Source: Chloroflexota bacterium (GTDB lineage Bacteria; Chloroflexota; Anaerolineae; J102). Taken from it: DNA of 11,459 bases. Below, in pieces: positions 1 to 8,730 of the stretch (position 1 is the stretch's first letter; each line of letters starts with the position of its first letter). The notes under the pieces are model-generated. The model had not been told where the DNA came from. It saw only the letters and a program-made list of their open reading frames with translations, and ran no database searches. Made by a program: the position numbers and the translations under genes. The stretch spans positions 1 to 11,459 of the forward strand of contig PIVW01000155.1 in NCBI GenBank assembly GCA_003353825.1, read 5' to 3'.

Positions 1-2567
1 AAAGGCACAGCCATAATGTCGACGCCGATGGGCGCGGTCACCACATGGTCGTCGATATGAATGCAGGGTTTTGCTTTTCTGCGCAAACTATTCAGGAAAT
101 CATGGGCATTGTAGCCGGGGATTGCCCGGGGCAGCAGGTCTTCGACATTGACATCGGTGGGGGCCACAGGTTGGCTTAAACGCGCCGCGTATCGCTCAAT
201 GGTGATATTCAACGCCTCAGTCAGATCTTGGGTGACCGGTTCAGATTGGGCAAAGCGCGGCCTCTCTTCGCCTACATCAGGCCACACGGCCCCTTTCCAT
301 ACCTGGCGAATGAGCCGCAGGCTGTCGTCATCTTCGCGGAAAATCCGTGAAATCAGGGCGCCATCCCCAACTTGTGGCGGTTGCGAACGAATTACATCGT
401 ACAACTCCTCTTGCGACAGTGGTTGCCGAACAAAAGACTGCGTAGGCACCAGGGGTTCCCTCAACTGAACAGATACATCATATTGCGTCTGTTCCAATTG
501 GGCCACCGTCTTTTCCAACAAGCGCAAGCGCTTCTTCACTGCATCCACCAGTGCTGTAAGAAATATCAATTGCGCATCAGCCACAATGATCCTGCCAATG
601 AGGTTTAAACGCTGCTGGCGCTTCCGCCGAATATCTATCAGGCTTGTCTGTAGCCAGCGTTGGTACATGATCCTCAGAAACAGTCCGATGATCAGTACTG
701 CCAGACCCGCGGCGATAGTCCATTGGAAGGTGGTCAACAATCCCACTTGCAGCCACAGGGATGCCGCAACGGTTGTTAGAATCATTGTTAAAAGCATGAT
801 AAATAGGAGCAAAACCGACCAGCTCGGCAGACTAGATAGGAACGGAATCTCACTCATCCAATCCAAGCGCTGTTGGCGGACGACCGGTGCATCCGAGGTG
901 GTCTGCTTGAGCCAGCGCGAGCGAGTGCGATCCAATCCTTTTTTCTGCTCATCGAAATAATCCGACAACATGGCAACATAAGCAACGGCTGCTCTTATGC
1001 CCCTGTCCTGGGTTGTGATCAATCTCAAAACATCATTGTCAATTTGCGTCAGCATCGAACCCAGTGCGGTCGCTTCTTCTTCCGGCCCAACGGAGGTGGC
1101 AGTCAAGCGCTCATCATGTTTGATAACTGTCGCCCAGGCCTCCATCGATTCGACCTCGTACCTATCGAAAGCCTCATTAATGGCAAGGGCATGATCGGCC
1201 AGATCGGCCATCGTCAGCTTTCGTAGTCGAGGGAAGGGTACATTTGGCGGCTTTACGCTCACTTCGGGGACACCGGCCGCCGCCACTGTGATGTCTTCAT
1301 CGACATCGCCGGCCGCAAGTACAAGGTCCGACAACAGAATACGCTCGGTTGGGGCTGAGAAATCGAGATACTGCTGGACCAAACGGTCGCTAAGTTGCAA
1401 GGCGATCTCGTCATCAACATCTGAGTCAGCACCCAGCAGGTGTTTGCTAAGGATTTCGAGAGAGAGTTTGTGCCGGGCCTGACCCCACATCTCCTCCAAG
1501 GGAACATAAATGCAAGCCGCGCCCAAACTGCTGAATGGTCCGTTGATTGCCAATTCTCGTTCGTCAGGGGCTAATGTCGTGCGCAAGAGAGAGCTGCCCT
1601 CGGTCGTGAGCAGTGCCACCAAAGCGTTACCTGCCAGGGTGGTCAACTCGACATCATTTTTGATCAGAGCACCACTGGTCTTCTCCCGATCGATGAGAAA
1701 GGTACGGTCAAAGGGTGGGGAGCATTCACCAGCGGTGGTGAATCCCAGCAGCATGTCTGACGAGGTTCGAGAGGATGCCGCCCCGCCATTGGCAGCTTGC
1801 TTGGTGAGATAATCCAGTTCATTGAGCGCAACATAGAGGGCGCCAGCTTCAAGCCGCCGCTCATCCGAGACCGAGTACGTGCCTGTGCTCAACAGGCCGA
1901 CCATCTCTGTTAAGACATGCGGGCCCATCAGGCTACGCAGGGATTGGGCCAACGGCCACAGGATCGCCGATGCCAATTCGTCGTTCAGCGATGCCACGAC
2001 ATAAAGCGTCAATTGGCTGCTTTCCTCGTCGGGTGTGTTCTCATCGGCGCGCGCCTGCTCGAGAATCGCCAGCAGGTTAGCAGAGATCGCCCATCGATGC
2101 TCTACAAAGAGATCGCGAAGCGTCCGCCGTGTCTGCTGTTGTGGAGGCTCTGCGTCCACGGTATAGCGAGCGACGAGATCGAGGGTCGGCCACAAGGTCT
2201 GGTAGGTCTGTTGGCGCAGATCTGCTCGGCTGGGGCGATAATTGAATGGTAGTGTCTCGGCCGCCAGGCTCGATCCGAACAATATATCGGTTTGACGAGT
2301 GAATGCCACATCATCCCACCGCTCTGTTAGGGGGCGGGCGATGGAGATACTGCCATCATCATCGGGCAACACCAGGATATGGCCCACGACATCGCTAAGA
2401 CGTGGCAACTGCATCTCTACTGCGGTATCGCCATCGGTCTCGAAACCCAAGGCCATGGCGCGACCTCTATCCACCATGTTCAAACGGGGCCACAAGTGTG
2501 CTATCACTCGCGCCCCCCACACGCCAACGCCGATAATTACAGCCCTGTTATGTCCTCCCACTAACAT
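1..2567 (-). CDS. Degenerate tubulin-like membrane protein, partial (C-terminus off left edge)
   Basis: The 855 residues visible run open to the window edge. By eye the protein is co-linear with the tubulin-like protein encoded just upstream. An N-terminal strand-loop (AVIIGVGVWGARV, residues 9-21) matches GLGGTGVG of the neighbour. TLYVVASLNDELAS (187-200) sits where the neighbour has IYIVSSLCGGTGSG, so the GTP-binding glycines are lost. A helix ending YVALNELDYL (245-254) matches YAALKELDFF, with Ala243 in place of Asn. PFDRTFLID (285-293) matches PFDRIYLIE, and FVRQPLSQEELYD (712-724) matches FVVRPLSWQDIYD. Two hydrophobic helices (about 583-604 and 608-631) form a likely membrane hairpin that leaves both ends in the cytoplasm. 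Start: ATG at 2567 with AGGAG five bases upstream, 8 bases after the previous stop, so co-translation is likely. I infer a nucleotide-dead, membrane-anchored partner of the active tubulin homolog. Confidence is high for the gene and moderate for the homology. Confidence 0.82.
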   Translation of the reverse strand, partial: MLVGGHNRAVIIGVGVWGARVIAHLWPRLNMVDRGRAMALGFETDGDTAVEMQLPRLSDVVGHILVLPDDDGSISIARPLTERWDDVAFTRQTDILFGSSLAAETLPFNYRPSRADLRQQTYQTLWPTLDLVARYTVDAEPPQQQTRRTLRDLFVEHRWAISANLLAILEQARADENTPDEESSQLTLYVVASLNDELASAILWPLAQSLRSLMGPHVLTEMVGLLSTGTYSVSDERRLEAGALYVALNELDYLTKQAANGGAASSRTSSDMLLGFTTAGECSPPFDRTFLIDREKTSGALIKNDVELTTLAGNALVALLTTEGSSLLRTTLAPDERELAINGPFSSLGAACIYVPLEEMWGQARHKLSLEILSKHLLGADSDVDDEIALQLSDRLVQQYLDFSAPTERILLSDLVLAAGDVDEDITVAAAGVPEVSVKPPNVPFPRLRKLTMADLADHALAINEAFDRYEVESMEAWATVIKHDERLTATSVGPEEEATALGSMLTQIDNDVLRLITTQDRGIRAAVAYVAMLSDYFDEQKKGLDRTRSRWLKQTTSDAPVVRQQRLDWMSEIPFLSSLPSWSVLLLFIMLLTMILTTVAASLWLQVGLLTTFQWTIAAGLAVLIIGLFLRIMYQRWLQTSLIDIRRKRQQRLNLIGRIIVADAQLIFLTALVDAVKKRLRLLEKTVAQLEQTQYDVSVQLREPLVPTQSFVRQPLSQEELYDVIRSQPPQVGDGALISRIFREDDDSLRLIRQVWKGAVWPDVGEERPRFAQSEPVTQDLTEALNITIERYAARLSQPVAPTDVNVEDLLPRAIPGYNAHDFLNSLRRKAKPCIHIDDHVVTAPIGVDIMAVP

Positions 2568-2572
2568 GCTGA

Positions 2573-2577
2573 CTCCT
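2573..2577 (-). promoter_or_regulatory. Ribosome binding site overlapping the upstream stop codon
   Basis: AGGAG lies five bases before the ATG at 2567. Its first bases belong to the TAG stop of the tubulin-like gene (read as TAGGAG). This supports the chosen start and suggests translational coupling, which would keep the two tubulin-related proteins in similar amounts. Confidence 0.75.
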
Positions 2578-5320
2578 AATTCTCAGAATCGCTGGCTGGC
2601 TGTTCGATTGAGGAGGTTTCGTCTTGTATGCCTGGATCGTGTCCATCCCTGGCGGTAGCACCCCGAACCGAGCGGTAAACTTCTTCGCCGTTCATGGTGG
2701 GGATGGCAGAGGAAGTTAATTCCAGATCGAGTTGCAGACTATTGGCATTGGAATCACTATCCAACACAATCTCGGGAAGCATCCGCCAGGCTGAGTTGAG
2801 GTGCAGCGGGCCGCGTGATTTAAAGTCCTCGTAATGTCGGTGATAATTCGACATTGACTCAAGGTAGGCAATCGGCAGACCATGCTCGATCCGGCAAGCA
2901 TCGATGCGGTTAGGTTCTCCTGTGGAGATTCTCTCGAATTCGGTGTGATCGCGTAGAAGCTGATCGTAGAGTTTGATGTTCCGAACATCGTCATCTAACC
3001 CCACCAGGATCGTGTGTTCCAGATCTTGTTCGTCGAAACCACCTTTATCCAGGTCAAAGCGCCAGAATGGGTGGCAGCGAGCAAAGAGTTGCTTGATACG
3101 TTCGCTAAGCATCGAGCGATCTGTGGTCAGAATCCGGTCGAAACGATATTCGTCGGTGGGGATCGAATGGGCGACGGTACTACGGCCATGTGCCATCAGG
3201 TGATCGTAGATATCTTGCCAAGAAAGGGGGCGAACTACAAACTCATTATCCGGCTGTCTGATCTCCGATTGCAATTGCAAGGTTTCGGCGAAGGAAGATT
3301 CCAGCAGTCCTTTACGCTCAGCCAATGCCACATTGATTTGGAAGATATTGGGATCGCCGATCAGTTCATCCAACGATTCTTCGATGCGTTGAGCCATGAT
3401 GAGCTGCCAGTTTTTCTGCTCAAAATCTTCGATGATATAGGCTTCGTTGACAGCGTCGCTGGATAAGTTAAAGACCGTCTCTCGCTCCACCTGCCGTCGT
3501 AGCTGGAAGAAGACGCGCAGGGCTTCGCCCAACCCTCGATTTCTAGCCGTCTTGATTTCGTCGATACGTCCATCAGTGCTGTCTGCCAGATCCTCCAGCA
3601 TCGGCGTCAGGCGTGTCCACACGCCCTTGGCGATCTGTTCTATGCGCAAGTCATGGTCCAATTGAGACAGGTGGTCACGGAGGATCATCCGTTCGCGTTG
3701 CTTCGCTTGCTTGATGTTATTGGTGAACAACATATCAAATGGCCAAAAACTGAGCAGATTGATGATCATGGGATCACGGATCTGGCGCAACTGTGATTCC
3801 AGTAAGGTCATGCGCTCGCTTAATTCATCCTCTTCGTTGCGGCTTCGTTGTAGGCGAGTGGCTGTGATCCGCTGTAAGGCGATGACGAAATAACTGGCGC
3901 CATGAAGCCCATAACGCCGTGATGCATGCTGGATCTCTTCTTTCAGTTCATCCAAAAGGCTTTGGAATGACTCGTGGCTCCATCCCCCTGATGGCGCCCC
4001 CTCACTCTCGCTTGTCTCAACGCCATCCTCAGCGCCGATGTCATCATCAAGCGCTTCATCCCATTCTTCTTCCTCACCCGCGCCGACTTCTTCATCTGCC
4101 GATGTGCGCGCATACTCGCCCTCTTGTGAAGCGGTGAATTGACCATGGAGCACATCATCCAGGGCATTGATCAGTACGCTGGCCCGTGCATCCAGGTCGT
4201 TCATGTCGCCGGGCGTCAGTTCTCGGAGTAAACCCAAATCGAGCATGCGTTCGACGTATTTGAGAGCGGCATATTCCCGCATGCGTTCTTCGGGAACGAC
4301 AATCGAGGAGGTGGCGAAGCTGCTATACGCCAGCATGCTTTTGCCCTGGCCGCTGCGTTCCTGGGTGATGTTGACATCGTAGGCCCAGATATGGGAGCCG
4401 ATGTGCGAGACATTTTCTAAGAAGATCTGATGCCCCACCATTTCCATGACATCCCCCACACTGCTCAATACCTCTCCAGCCTGGTTACTACGTTCGATCA
4501 GGTAGATGCGGTCAAAGGGACGACTGACTCGCATGGTGGGCTCGCCCGGATATTGCACCTCGAAGTCCCCGCCCCCCTGGAAAAAATCCAGTTCTTTGAG
4601 CGCGGCATAGGTGTTGGCCTGGATACGCGCTTTTTGTAGATCGCTATCCAGTTCGTCGATAAAAACTGAAGGCAACGCCAGTACACCGGTGATGATGGCC
4701 TGTTCGTGGAAATAGTCACGTAATCTGTGCGCGACATCCAGGAAGATACCTGATCCGGTGCCTCCGCACAACGAACTGACGATGTAGATATGGCGAATGC
4801 TGCCCTCACGCACCACGGGATAGCCTTCGTTTTCTACATCTTCGATGGTTGCGACAGAGGAAATGCGACTGAGCTTAGGCTGTAAATGATTCCAAAATGT
4901 GCGATAACGACGGAAGAAGGAGAGTCTGCCCACGGGCCGAATCTGCCGGGCCCCGCTGTGGATCTGTCCAAGAGGGACTTCCTGTGCATTCCAATTCCAC
5001 CATGATTTCACAGTGGGGTGGTTATCAAGATGCCGCAATACTTGGGCGGCGTTGTATCCACCGATATAGGCGTATTCATGCCGGTGCAGGTACTCTTGCC
5101 CAGGTAAATTGGTCCAGGGAACGGTGTCAACGCCCAAGAGCTGAATGATCCCAGGCCCTTCATCCATGGCAGGGATATTCCAAGCCTGACGTAGTCGCCT
5201 CTTGAAGGCGCGCAAAGTGCCGACTCCGGTGCCGCCTAATCCGAGGATAAGGGTGGGGGTCAGTGTGGGCCGTTGCAGCATGTCTTGGGCGTCGCGATTG
5301 CCATTATCGTAGAATACCAT
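2576..5320 (-). CDS. Tubulin/FtsZ-superfamily GTPase-like protein (tubulin-like, vWA-linked type)
   Basis: The protein has 914 residues from ATG at 5320. The N-terminal core looks like a tubulin-type GTPase fold: a glycine loop GLGGTGVG (27-34), then IYIVSSLCGGTGSG (178-191), whose GGTGSG matches the tubulin signature that holds GTP phosphates. The helix at about 225-247 contains Asn236, a candidate guanine contact. It is much longer than FtsZ (about 350-400) or tubulin (about 450). A very acidic, probably disordered linker (399-448) leads to a helical, charged C-terminal half (450-660) with a short hydrophobic patch (519-532). I do not recognise the T7-loop NxDxxD/E motif that drives hydrolysis, so activity is uncertain. 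The family resembles Pfam Tubulin_2 (PF13809) and the vWA-linked FtsZ-like family that I recall from Makarova and Koonin 2010. GTG at 5326 is also in frame, but it overlaps the Shine-Dalgarno, so ATG is preferred. It lies between the vWA gene and its own degenerate paralog. Confidence 0.88.
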   Translation of the reverse strand: MVFYDNGNRDAQDMLQRPTLTPTLILGLGGTGVGTLRAFKRRLRQAWNIPAMDEGPGIIQLLGVDTVPWTNLPGQEYLHRHEYAYIGGYNAAQVLRHLDNHPTVKSWWNWNAQEVPLGQIHSGARQIRPVGRLSFFRRYRTFWNHLQPKLSRISSVATIEDVENEGYPVVREGSIRHIYIVSSLCGGTGSGIFLDVAHRLRDYFHEQAIITGVLALPSVFIDELDSDLQKARIQANTYAALKELDFFQGGGDFEVQYPGEPTMRVSRPFDRIYLIERSNQAGEVLSSVGDVMEMVGHQIFLENVSHIGSHIWAYDVNITQERSGQGKSMLAYSSFATSSIVVPEERMREYAALKYVERMLDLGLLRELTPGDMNDLDARASVLINALDDVLHGQFTASQEGEYARTSADEEVGAGEEEEWDEALDDDIGAEDGVETSESEGAPSGGWSHESFQSLLDELKEEIQHASRRYGLHGASYFVIALQRITATRLQRSRNEEDELSERMTLLESQLRQIRDPMIINLLSFWPFDMLFTNNIKQAKQRERMILRDHLSQLDHDLRIEQIAKGVWTRLTPMLEDLADSTDGRIDEIKTARNRGLGEALRVFFQLRRQVERETVFNLSSDAVNEAYIIEDFEQKNWQLIMAQRIEESLDELIGDPNIFQINVALAERKGLLESSFAETLQLQSEIRQPDNEFVVRPLSWQDIYDHLMAHGRSTVAHSIPTDEYRFDRILTTDRSMLSERIKQLFARCHPFWRFDLDKGGFDEQDLEHTILVGLDDDVRNIKLYDQLLRDHTEFERISTGEPNRIDACRIEHGLPIAYLESMSNYHRHYEDFKSRGPLHLNSAWRMLPEIVLDSDSNANSLQLDLELTSSAIPTMNGEEVYRSVRGATARDGHDPGIQDETSSIEQPASDSEN

Positions 5321-5325
5321 AGTCA

Positions 5326-5331
5326 CCTCTT
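5326..5331 (-). promoter_or_regulatory. Ribosome binding site deciding the tubulin-like start
   Basis: AAGAGG is followed by TGACT and then ATG at 5320, an ideal five-base spacing. The upstream in-frame GTG (5326) overlaps this site and would have no ribosome site of its own. Confidence 0.7.
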
Positions 5332-5399
5332 ACTGGCGTCTGCTCGATGATCCTGCAGGAACTAGACACAGTTTTCGATGTTTCAGCAGTGTTAATCCG

Positions 5400-5424
5400 T
5401 GAACTCGATTACATTCCGAGTTCA
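5400..5424 (-). promoter_or_regulatory. Intercistronic hairpin between vWA and tubulin-like genes
   Basis: TGAACTCG (5400-5407) and CGAGTTCA (5417-5424) form a perfect 8-bp inverted repeat around a 9-base loop. It lies in the 125-base spacer between the vWA stop and the tubulin-like start. No T-run follows in the direction of transcription, so it is not a standard intrinsic terminator. It could be an mRNA processing or stability element that sets different levels of the two proteins, or a protein-binding palindrome. Function is inferred only. Confidence 0.5.
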
Positions 5425-5445
5425 GATCCTGGAATAATATACAAA

Positions 5446-8400
5446 TTACTGCGCATTGTAGCGGAAATGATACCGTTCTCCGCTCATTGGCAGACGCAGG
5501 CGGAAGCGCACACCATGTCTCAACGGTGTACCTTCCTCTTTGATCAAGTACCAGCGACGGTTTCGTTGCCGCCAATACGATAGTTTGACCGGTTCTGGCG
5601 CAGCTGTGTTGGGTCGTACAACAGGCCGCCATACCAATCGTTCGCTACGGCTGTCGACCGACTGTTCCATGCTAATAATCGCCAACGCTTTAGAACGATC
5701 TCGTTTCTTTTGGCTCAGCTGTGCGCCTTTGCTGGTAGAGACCAGATAGACAGGATTGCCGCCATTTAATTTGATGGTCTGGCCGGTTTCGTCAGCGCTG
5801 ATCATGCCTTGTGATTTCCCGGCTGAGGGTCGTACGCGCAACAGGGTATTGATCAAAATCAGGAGGATGAGCCAACCGACCAGTCCTTGCAAACGTAGCA
5901 ATGGCAGCGGCACAAACCAGGCGTACAGGAAATTGGCTACAGGCATCAAGCGTTGCTGCCAAGCCTGCAAGGGCGTATATTGCCGTACGAGGAAATCGAT
6001 TTTGGCAGGTTGCACGAGCATTTCATCATCTGTTGTCTCAATGCGCAAGCTACCCTCGTAAAGGCCCGGCACAGCCTTGCCGACCGCGGCGACGAATATC
6101 GGTAAGGTAAAGGTGCCATCCTCTGACGGCCGTACAGCGCCGGTATTCACTTCCAGCGCTGGTACTTCGCCTTCGACAAGACCCTCGCTGTGTCGTAGGT
6201 TTTCTATCGAAACAACCAGGGGAGGGGGCTGGTCCAGAATAGTCTGGTCCAGTTGAACTTCCGCCACCATCGAGTTACTGAGATCGGCAGAAGCTCCGAA
6301 GTCGAGTCTATCTTCGGGCAATGACATATTCGTCACTGGTTGAGGAACGCTAAAGGTTACCTGAGTGCGCTGGGGATCAACCGTCAGGCCCTCTGATGAG
6401 CTAAACAGAATGGCACCTTGATAGAGCCCTGGCTTGGGGCGAGAACCAGTTGTCAGTTGCACGGGAACGATAAACCGCCGCGATCCCTCTGATACAGGCC
6501 TTGCCGCACCCACCGTGACTTGGAAATCACTGCTATCGACCACTTGATCACCCGATGATAGTTCGATCAGCCGTGCTTCGATGTCACTGGGTCTGCCATT
6601 GGTAAATTCTGCCTCGACGTTGAACTCGCTGGTGTCGCCGGGGCGGGCCAGGTCACCAAGGTAGGGTGACTCGGGTAGTGAGAGCTCGATCTCTGGTATG
6701 GAAATAGTGAACTGCACGGCCACCGAAGGTGGATTGATATCGAGATCACTACTTGACCTGAAATCGAGACGGCCATTGTACTCACCCGGAGGTAAGGCGT
6801 CGAAACCGGTCAGTTGCATCACCGAGATATAACGTGATCCCTCGCGATTTTCTGGTCGAGAAATGCTCAAGCCAAGAGCCCCTGGTATCGTGGCGCCATC
6901 GGCATCCTGCAACACCAGATCCGCCTCCAGTTCCACATCTTGGTTGGTAAAGGCCGAGAGGACGATATCGCGAGTGATGCTGGTCTCGTAGGGGGGAACG
7001 CGCCCGAAATCCAGGATCGGGGGCAGCGAATCCAAAAGCAGGGCATCGCGCATCGTCAAATCTGTACTGGCATGGTCGCTGTACTGGATGTCGTTTGCCA
7101 CTGCGTCAGCCAGATAGGTGATCTGGTAGGTGGTGCCCTGTTGTGGGATAAAACTGCGGTCCTCACAGACGCCATCCAGACCGCAAGCCAGATTCACTTC
7201 TGTGACCTCAGCGCTGCTTACATCTGTCACATAAGCGACAACGCTGCTTTGCTCAGGTAGGACTTCGCCCTCGAAGTGCGTCTTGAGGTGCAAGCGCCCA
7301 TCATCACTCAGGCCCCTGTCTTGTGATGTGGGGGAATCGGCCACCAAACTTGGTAGATCCGCGGCGACCAATGAGAATTCTTTCTGTAAACGTATCGGTG
7401 TTAGCTCATTGCCAATCTGTACCTCGACCGCTGTGCTCTCGCCAACCCGTTCGCTACCTGAGAGCGGCAAGATCGACCAGTAAAGACTGCCGTCGCTGGA
7501 GAGCCCGCCATTGCTCAGAGGGTTCAAGACGCCATCGGCGACCGCTTGCATGTCTAATCCTGTCACACGGGCGCCATCCTGTTCGACTGCAACAGCCATG
7601 AGTACCGGTTTTCCGGACGGATAATAACGCGGCGCCACTGAATTGGCCGCATCTTCGGCGATGGGGTACTGCAACAACAGCGACGCTACCGAGTCTGCAA
7701 TGACGAGCGCCTGGGTGGCATCGACCTGACCGGCGCTGGTGGCGGAGGCGATCCATTCACCGGCGAGTGGCGCATTGTTGGCCAGGGTGACGACCTCGTA
7801 ATGGGTATCGCCAGACCGCCCCAGTGAAGCGCCGTCGGCCAGGACATTCTGATTCAAGATCGACTCACCGTTCAGCGTCAGATCGGCGAAGCCGTCCTCT
7901 GCATCTACGGATTTGGGCAGCAGCACATTGAGATGGGTGATGCCCTGATCGGGGCTGGTGCGGAAGCTGGCCAAACGGCCGTTGCTCAAATCGATTTCGT
8001 CGACATATCGTTCCGGCTGGATAAAGCCATAGACACGGGCGTACGCTTGCAGCAAATCACCCGGAAGGGACAAGGATTGCACCACACCGCCTGAGCGCCC
8101 AGCCATCAAATCGGCAATTTCTTCGTCGACATCCTTACCCAACAAGATAGGGAACATGGTCACGTCATTGTTCGCCAACTCGCGGATGGCGTCCCTCAAC
8201 TCCTGGCGTTGGTCTGGGGGATAGGGAAGTCCATCGCTGAGAAAGACGACGAATTGGCGATTGCCTGTGGCGTTCTCTTGCAAGAGTTGGCTGGTCATTT
8301 GCAGGGCCAGGCGCATGTCGGTCAGGCGCTGCTCCGGTGCAGGTTCCGTGGGTTGCACGATGGCGTTTTTAAGTCCCTCTCTACTATCTCGACCGCTGAT

Positions 8401-8721
8401 GGTTGTCAAGTTACCCTGTGCTAGCTCTCCCAAGGCAGTGGGCCACGAGTGGAAGGATATCGTGCCCACTCTATCCCCTTCTTGTGCGAGATCGATGAAC
8501 AAACGGGCGGCGCTGTGGCGCAATCCCTGGGGATCATTAGGACGCCGCGTGCCGCTGGCCCAGCGATCACTCATGCTTCCCGAGTCATCTATAACAAGGA
8601 TGACGTCGATGGGATCTGTATCATTGCTTTGTGCTGTGGCAGTTTGGATGGGTCCCACCACAAAAGATAGGATCAGGAGCAACGGCCAGAGTCTGCTAAA
8701 TGAGATGAAAAATTTTCTCAT
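5446..8721 (-). CDS. Secreted, membrane-anchored vWA-domain protein with three tandem beta-sandwich repeats
   Basis: The protein has 1091 residues. A signal peptide (positive MRKFF, hydrophobic core 11-24, TATAQ near 31) sends it across the membrane. The vWA domain (about 37-235) has a complete metal site: DDSGS (45-49), Thr134 in RLTDMRLAL, and Asp163 in FVVFLSDG, so it should bind a divalent cation and a ligand. A beta-rich region follows (240-565) with a close cysteine pair (Cys513, Cys519) that may form a disulfide. Three tandem domains of about 115-120 residues follow (roughly 567-677, 678-794, 795-910), each with a PGxYxG signature (G646, G765, G886). A transmembrane segment lies at about 930-960, then a basic cytoplasmic tail of about 130 residues. 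It is first in the operon with the tubulin-like genes. I infer that it senses or grips something outside and passes this to the cytoplasmic polymer through its tail. The start has no clear Shine-Dalgarno but is fixed by the signal peptide. Confidence 0.88.
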   Translation of the reverse strand: MRKFFISFSRLWPLLLILSFVVGPIQTATAQSNDTDPIDVILVIDDSGSMSDRWASGTRRPNDPQGLRHSAARLFIDLAQEGDRVGTISFHSWPTALGELAQGNLTTISGRDSREGLKNAIVQPTEPAPEQRLTDMRLALQMTSQLLQENATGNRQFVVFLSDGLPYPPDQRQELRDAIRELANNDVTMFPILLGKDVDEEIADLMAGRSGGVVQSLSLPGDLLQAYARVYGFIQPERYVDEIDLSNGRLASFRTSPDQGITHLNVLLPKSVDAEDGFADLTLNGESILNQNVLADGASLGRSGDTHYEVVTLANNAPLAGEWIASATSAGQVDATQALVIADSVASLLLQYPIAEDAANSVAPRYYPSGKPVLMAVAVEQDGARVTGLDMQAVADGVLNPLSNGGLSSDGSLYWSILPLSGSERVGESTAVEVQIGNELTPIRLQKEFSLVAADLPSLVADSPTSQDRGLSDDGRLHLKTHFEGEVLPEQSSVVAYVTDVSSAEVTEVNLACGLDGVCEDRSFIPQQGTTYQITYLADAVANDIQYSDHASTDLTMRDALLLDSLPPILDFGRVPPYETSITRDIVLSAFTNQDVELEADLVLQDADGATIPGALGLSISRPENREGSRYISVMQLTGFDALPPGEYNGRLDFRSSSDLDINPPSVAVQFTISIPEIELSLPESPYLGDLARPGDTSEFNVEAEFTNGRPSDIEARLIELSSGDQVVDSSDFQVTVGAARPVSEGSRRFIVPVQLTTGSRPKPGLYQGAILFSSSEGLTVDPQRTQVTFSVPQPVTNMSLPEDRLDFGASADLSNSMVAEVQLDQTILDQPPPLVVSIENLRHSEGLVEGEVPALEVNTGAVRPSEDGTFTLPIFVAAVGKAVPGLYEGSLRIETTDDEMLVQPAKIDFLVRQYTPLQAWQQRLMPVANFLYAWFVPLPLLRLQGLVGWLILLILINTLLRVRPSAGKSQGMISADETGQTIKLNGGNPVYLVSTSKGAQLSQKKRDRSKALAIISMEQSVDSRSERLVWRPVVRPNTAAPEPVKLSYWRQRNRRWYLIKEEGTPLRHGVRFRLRLPMSGERYHFRYNAQ

Positions 8722-8730
8722 ATTGTGTTT

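Noticed and set aside
1193..1210. Tandem GATCGGCCA repeat
   Set aside because: It encodes LADLAD within the coding frame of the degenerate tubulin-like gene and is explained by repeated amino acids.
148..2658. Several plus-strand open frames of 60-120 codons
   Set aside because: They lie opposite the long degenerate tubulin-like gene, have no ribosome sites or recognisable protein character, and are shadows of its codons.
2973..5148. Plus-strand open frames up to 150 codons opposite the tubulin-like gene
   Set aside because: They are antisense shadows of a well-supported 914-residue protein with clear motifs.
5400..5424. Intrinsic terminator between the vWA and tubulin-like genes
   Set aside because: The stem is perfect but no T-run follows in the direction of transcription.
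5330..5632. Minus-strand open frame of about 100 codons overlapping the end of the vWA gene
   Set aside because: It overlaps the vWA coding frame and spacer in another frame, has no homology that I recognise and no ribosome site.
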